From positions 1 to 41,194 of the IMG/VR virus record IMGVR_UViG_3300050821_002495: a stretch of 41,194 nt of DNA. One strand, written 5' to 3'. Made by a program: the position numbers and the translations under genes. This document shows, in pieces, positions 38,033 to 41,194 of this stretch. Origin of the DNA: a virus. Each line of letters starts with the position of its first letter. Within the stretch, counting starts at the first letter, position 1. The notes under the pieces were generated by a model. That model made no database searches, had not been told where the DNA came from, and saw nothing but the letters and a program-made list of their open reading frames with translations.

Positions 38033-40626
38033 TCTCGGACCCTGCCATTTTACAATTAGAAGGGTCACAGCCTAAAACGGCTGTGCGTTTCGTACCGCTA
38101 TCTTTACAGAAGTTTTTTACTGGTTTATGGACCCAACGCTCTCCTTTTAATTCGCCAGACAATCGCTATAATACCCGGTTTCTTGGCGGTCGGCCAGAAC
38201 TTTTGACCGACGGATTGAACGTAGAGATTACTAACTACGGTACTATAATCCGCCGTCCGGGAACTGTACAATATTCTACTGCGGTTTTATCGTCTAAAGG
38301 TCTTGCTTTTTATTCATTTCACGACTTAACCGGCGCTATCCGAGTTATGGCAGATACAGTTTTAGATGTCTCAGTTTTAACTTCTACTAGTGACACGGTT
38401 ATTTTTACTAAGACGGCTGGTTCAGGTCAAACAGATTTTATAGGAGTTGGCAACACACTTTTTTTTGGTGATGGTATAGACCTTCAGGCATACCAGCCAA
38501 ACAATAACCCGGCGGCAACCCGTAACTGGGGAATAGCTATTGGTTCCATGAATGATGCGGTTGGGCCAACTATTGCTGGTACTGGTACTAACGTCACAAG
38601 AACCGGGTTTGCTACTAACTGGACTAATCCAAACAATGTTACTGCTACAGATACTGTAAATTTTGCAGTAGGAACTGCAAACACTAATTACTTATTTGCT
38701 AGTAATTTCGGGTTTTCTATACCTTTTACAAGTGTTATTAATGGTATACAAGTTAGTTTTTCAGGGTTTAGAGGCTCAACAAACGCAGGTCTTCCTATAG
38801 ATGTACAGTTAGTAAAAAATGGTAGCCCTGTAGGAACAATAAAAAACACAAGACTTAACCCTACCCAAAGTACTTACACTTTAGGAGGTACTTCTGATTT
38901 ATGGGGCACTACTTGGTCTCCTAATGACATCAGTCAGAGTACTTGGGGGGTTTATTTTTTCATTCCCGGTTCTGCTCTTTTAAGCGCTAACATAAATAAT
39001 GTTCAGGTAACTATATTCGGCACCGGCGGGCCTACCGTAGTTCTGCAAACAGGAAACGGTACTCTTGATACCTTTAACGGCGGTTGGGAATATGTAATAG
39101 CCTACGGGAATTCAGTTTCCGGACATATCTCGAATCCAACTTCAGCTTCTGCATCAACAGGTAATTTTGGTGGTCAGGGCTTTGTAAATACTTCGGGTAC
39201 AGCGGTTACACTGGTTTCAGGTGCGAATTTTATACAGGGTTCTACTTGGAACGGTCGTACTATAGTTATTAACGGTACTAATTTTACCGTTTCTGCTGTT
39301 ACTGGTCCAACTACTCTAACATTAACCACATCTGCCGGTACTTTGACGGACGTAACTTATTTAGTTGGTTATGCGGGCGTACAAGTAGATTTAGTAGCTA
39401 GTACCGACCCGCAAGTAAATCAGATTCACGTATATAGAACCAAAGACGGTGGTAGTGTATTCTATGAGTTGCCGACATCTCCTTACCCGAACACTACCCA
39501 AAATATTATAGATACTTCTACAGATGCCGGGCTACAGCAACTTATATTCTGGCCATTTGTTCCCACGCTTTCTAATACTCCTCCTCCTGCCGGTTTAGTA
39601 CATTACGTTTATCATCTTGGGAGAATCTGGGGAGTAGTAGGTAATTTCGTTTATTACTCCGCCGGTCCTGACGTTCTACTAGGCAGCGGTAACGAATCGT
39701 TTCCACCAGCTAATAGTTTTCTGTTTCCTTCCACTGTAGTACGACTAGTACCCATATCCAGTGGTTTATTGGTTTTTACTACAGATGATACTTATATTAT
39801 CCTTGGTACTAACACAGCTACTTTCTATGCTATGCCGTTTCAACTCGGATTAGGTATATTAGGTTATAACGCTTTAGATGTACAAGGTAGTAATATTTTC
39901 CTTTACACATCTGACCGTCAGTTTATACAAATGACTTCGGCGGGCATTAACCAAATAGGTTATGCTATTGGAGATACCCTCCAGGCTCAATTCGACCCAA
40001 CCACCGATATCCACGTAGCTTCGTTAATTCAAGGCACTTTCGACCAAGCGGTTTTTATTGGCGATGCCGTCGGTAGTTGGTATCGTTGCAATTGGAATCA
40101 ACCGCCCGAAGGCGGTCCTGCATTTAGTCCTAAAGCACTTATCACAAATGGGTTTACACATTTTCAACAAGTAGAAACATCTCCGGGTTTTCACCAACTT
40201 TTAATGTTTCAGAACTTAGGTGCTCAATCTATAGTTCTTTATCGAGACCCCAATACTTTTACCGATAACGGCACTTCTTACGGAGCTTTCCTGACTGTTG
40301 GTTCTATAGTTTTAGCTCAACCCGGCCAACTAGCCGAAGTAGTTAGCATTACTACTGAGTTACAACAACGTGGTACCCAACCCGCAGTTTCGGTACTGTT
40401 AGAAGAAATAGCAGGTAACTTTGAAGTCCTTCCAAACGGAGTACCTGACCCTCCTGGGTTAGTACCTAGTAACAGTGTTCTTGCTCAAAGATTTTATCTT
40501 ACTCAATCCCAAAATACCGTAGACTGTCGTCACCTACAAATTAAACTACAATTTATTCCTGAACCGTTTAAAAACGAATTGCTTACCCTAAGTATTTGGG
40601 GAGCATTAAAATATACTGGCGGTTAA
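38032..40626 (+). CDS. Large tail structural protein, apparent AUC start (864 aa)
   Basis: ATC at 38032 overlaps the previous TAA (TAATC), with AGAGAG 6 nt upstream, giving (I/M)SDPAILQLEGSQPKTAV before the GTG at 38083, the alternative start. RFVPLSLQKFFTGLWTQRSP and GGRPELLTDGLNVEITNYGT are features of large podovirus tail (nozzle-like) proteins. The rest is beta-rich with propeller-like strands (YVYHLGRIWGVVGNFVYYSA, VVRLVPISSGLLVFTTDDTY). Likely part of the tail tube or nozzle. Confidence 0.7.
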   Translation: MSDPAILQLEGSQPKTAVRFVPLSLQKFFTGLWTQRSPFNSPDNRYNTRFLGGRPELLTDGLNVEITNYGTIIRRPGTVQYSTAVLSSKGLAFYSFHDLTGAIRVMADTVLDVSVLTSTSDTVIFTKTAGSGQTDFIGVGNTLFFGDGIDLQAYQPNNNPAATRNWGIAIGSMNDAVGPTIAGTGTNVTRTGFATNWTNPNNVTATDTVNFAVGTANTNYLFASNFGFSIPFTSVINGIQVSFSGFRGSTNAGLPIDVQLVKNGSPVGTIKNTRLNPTQSTYTLGGTSDLWGTTWSPNDISQSTWGVYFFIPGSALLSANINNVQVTIFGTGGPTVVLQTGNGTLDTFNGGWEYVIAYGNSVSGHISNPTSASASTGNFGGQGFVNTSGTAVTLVSGANFIQGSTWNGRTIVINGTNFTVSAVTGPTTLTLTTSAGTLTDVTYLVGYAGVQVDLVASTDPQVNQIHVYRTKDGGSVFYELPTSPYPNTTQNIIDTSTDAGLQQLIFWPFVPTLSNTPPPAGLVHYVYHLGRIWGVVGNFVYYSAGPDVLLGSGNESFPPANSFLFPSTVVRLVPISSGLLVFTTDDTYIILGTNTATFYAMPFQLGLGILGYNALDVQGSNIFLYTSDRQFIQMTSAGINQIGYAIGDTLQAQFDPTTDIHVASLIQGTFDQAVFIGDAVGSWYRCNWNQPPEGGPAFSPKALITNGFTHFQQVETSPGFHQLLMFQNLGAQSIVLYRDPNTFTDNGTSYGAFLTVGSIVLAQPGQLAEVVSITTELQQRGTQPAVSVLLEEIAGNFEVLPNGVPDPPGLVPSNSVLAQRFYLTQSQNTVDCRHLQIKLQFIPEPFKNELLTLSIWGALKYTGG

Positions 40627-40627
40627 A

Positions 40628-40921
40628 ATGCCTCTGATAAATGAACGTATCTCAAATCCGGAAAACGACCTAAACTATAACCACCCTATTCCAGTTAACC
40701 ATCCGGGTCCTGTGGGCTCTGGACCTATAAACTCCCTTTCTCCTGACGGCAACCCCGCGCCAAATCGAGGGATATTTCCAATAGAAAATATGTACGACGA
40801 GCAAATCTACCGGTTTTTTCCGGCTACCCCGTATTTTGTCCGGGCCAACGTAGACGTTAATTTATCAGTACGAAATCTAGCACTCCAAGCATACGTCCGC
40901 TCTGGCGGTACTATAAACTAA
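40628..40921 (+). CDS. Hypothetical protein, 97 aa
   Basis: Starts 1 nt after the tail gene stop. MPLINERISNPENDLNYNHP is Pro/Asn-rich and extended, followed by a compact end (IENMYDEQIYRFFPATPYFV, NLSVRNLALQAYVRSGG). Probably a minor tail-associated protein by position; not recognised. Confidence 0.55.
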   Translation: MPLINERISNPENDLNYNHPIPVNHPGPVGSGPINSLSPDGNPAPNRGIFPIENMYDEQIYRFFPATPYFVRANVDVNLSVRNLALQAYVRSGGTIN

Positions 40922-40928
40922 GGTATTT

Positions 40929-41192
40929 ATGAATGGCGATATTTTAGAACTAGCAAGGCTAATAAACGAGTCTGAAAGAAAGGTTTCAGATAACATCCGA
41001 AGTCTAGTAGGTGAAGTAGGAGAGTTAAGAGGTACGGTTACTACAGGTTTACAAAGTACTAACCAGCGAGTTTCAGACCTAGAAGAAATTAACGACAGAG
41101 AAGAAACCCGTCATTGGGTTAAGATTAGCGTAGTAATACCAGTAATGCTCGCTATACATAAAGCTTTAACTGCTTTAGGATTTAAGATTTAG
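40929..41192 (+). CDS. Coiled-coil plus membrane-segment protein (87 aa)
   Basis: Residues about 1-62 form a charged coiled coil (LARLINESERKVSDNIRSLV, STNQRVSDLEEINDREE), followed by one hydrophobic helix (ISVVIPVMLAIHKALTALGF). This layout occurs in phage inner-membrane spanin-like or tail-assembly proteins; the membrane segment at the C-terminus makes a classic spanin less likely. Complete, ending 2 nt before the window edge. Confidence 0.6.
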   Translation: MNGDILELARLINESERKVSDNIRSLVGEVGELRGTVTTGLQSTNQRVSDLEEINDREETRHWVKISVVIPVMLAIHKALTALGFKI

Positions 41193-41194
41193 GA

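Overview
The window is part of a tailed-phage genome, most likely a podovirus. It encodes a large terminase subunit, a large portal protein, a probable scaffold, a major capsid protein (MCP), two connector-like proteins and several tail or fibre-like proteins. No tape-measure or tail-tube gene is visible. Gene packing is tight, with many stop/start overlaps (TAATG, TAGTG). The host cannot be named from the sequence. The secreted-type proteins have signal peptides ending just before Gln, which would fit an Acidobacteriota-like Gram-negative host, but that is a weak inference.

Layout. Positions 1-2890 carry a minus-strand run of small early-type genes: a phosphoribosyltransferase-like gene cut by the left edge, a pentapeptide-repeat protein, several 19-91 aa proteins (two with zinc ribbons, one single-pass membrane protein) and one small gene interrupted by an in-frame stop. 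Positions 2891-4026 are a gene-poor divergent region full of palindromes, direct repeats and a G-rich block; it is the best candidate for a control region or replication origin. From 4027 to the right end everything is plus strand. 4027-8557 holds small proteins, a jelly-roll-like structural protein, tRNA-Gly and tRNA-Asp, and accessory proteins. 8547-18569 holds four consecutive genes whose products all begin with Sec-type signal peptides (1869, 465, 872 and 131 aa), followed by a holin-like membrane protein. 18841-29140 is the packaging and head block: small basic proteins, two further tRNA-like genes, terminase, portal, scaffold and MCP. 29286-41192 holds further accessory genes (including a histidine phosphatase), connectors and tail proteins.

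Homing endonucleases are unusually dense. There are four free-standing GIY-YIG genes, one LAGLIDADG gene inside a group I intron that splits the MCP gene, and one Endonuclease VII/HNH gene, all placed beside essential structural genes. Two GIY-YIG genes share a leader that can fold into an H-type pseudoknot covering the ribosome binding site. Both stems differ in sequence between the two copies but keep their pairing. A second leader family, before the scaffold gene and the gene at 33001, shares a stem with a CGGATT loop and a potential pseudoknot ending directly before AGGAG.

Other unusual points are an approximately 42-nt in-frame gap with two stop codons inside the MCP gene, a dispersed 15-bp palindromic repeat at gene ends, apparent AUC, AUU and AUA start codons at several gene junctions, and a tRNA with a long variable arm but a proline anticodon. 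All functional statements rest on motif recognition and sequence reading without database searches.
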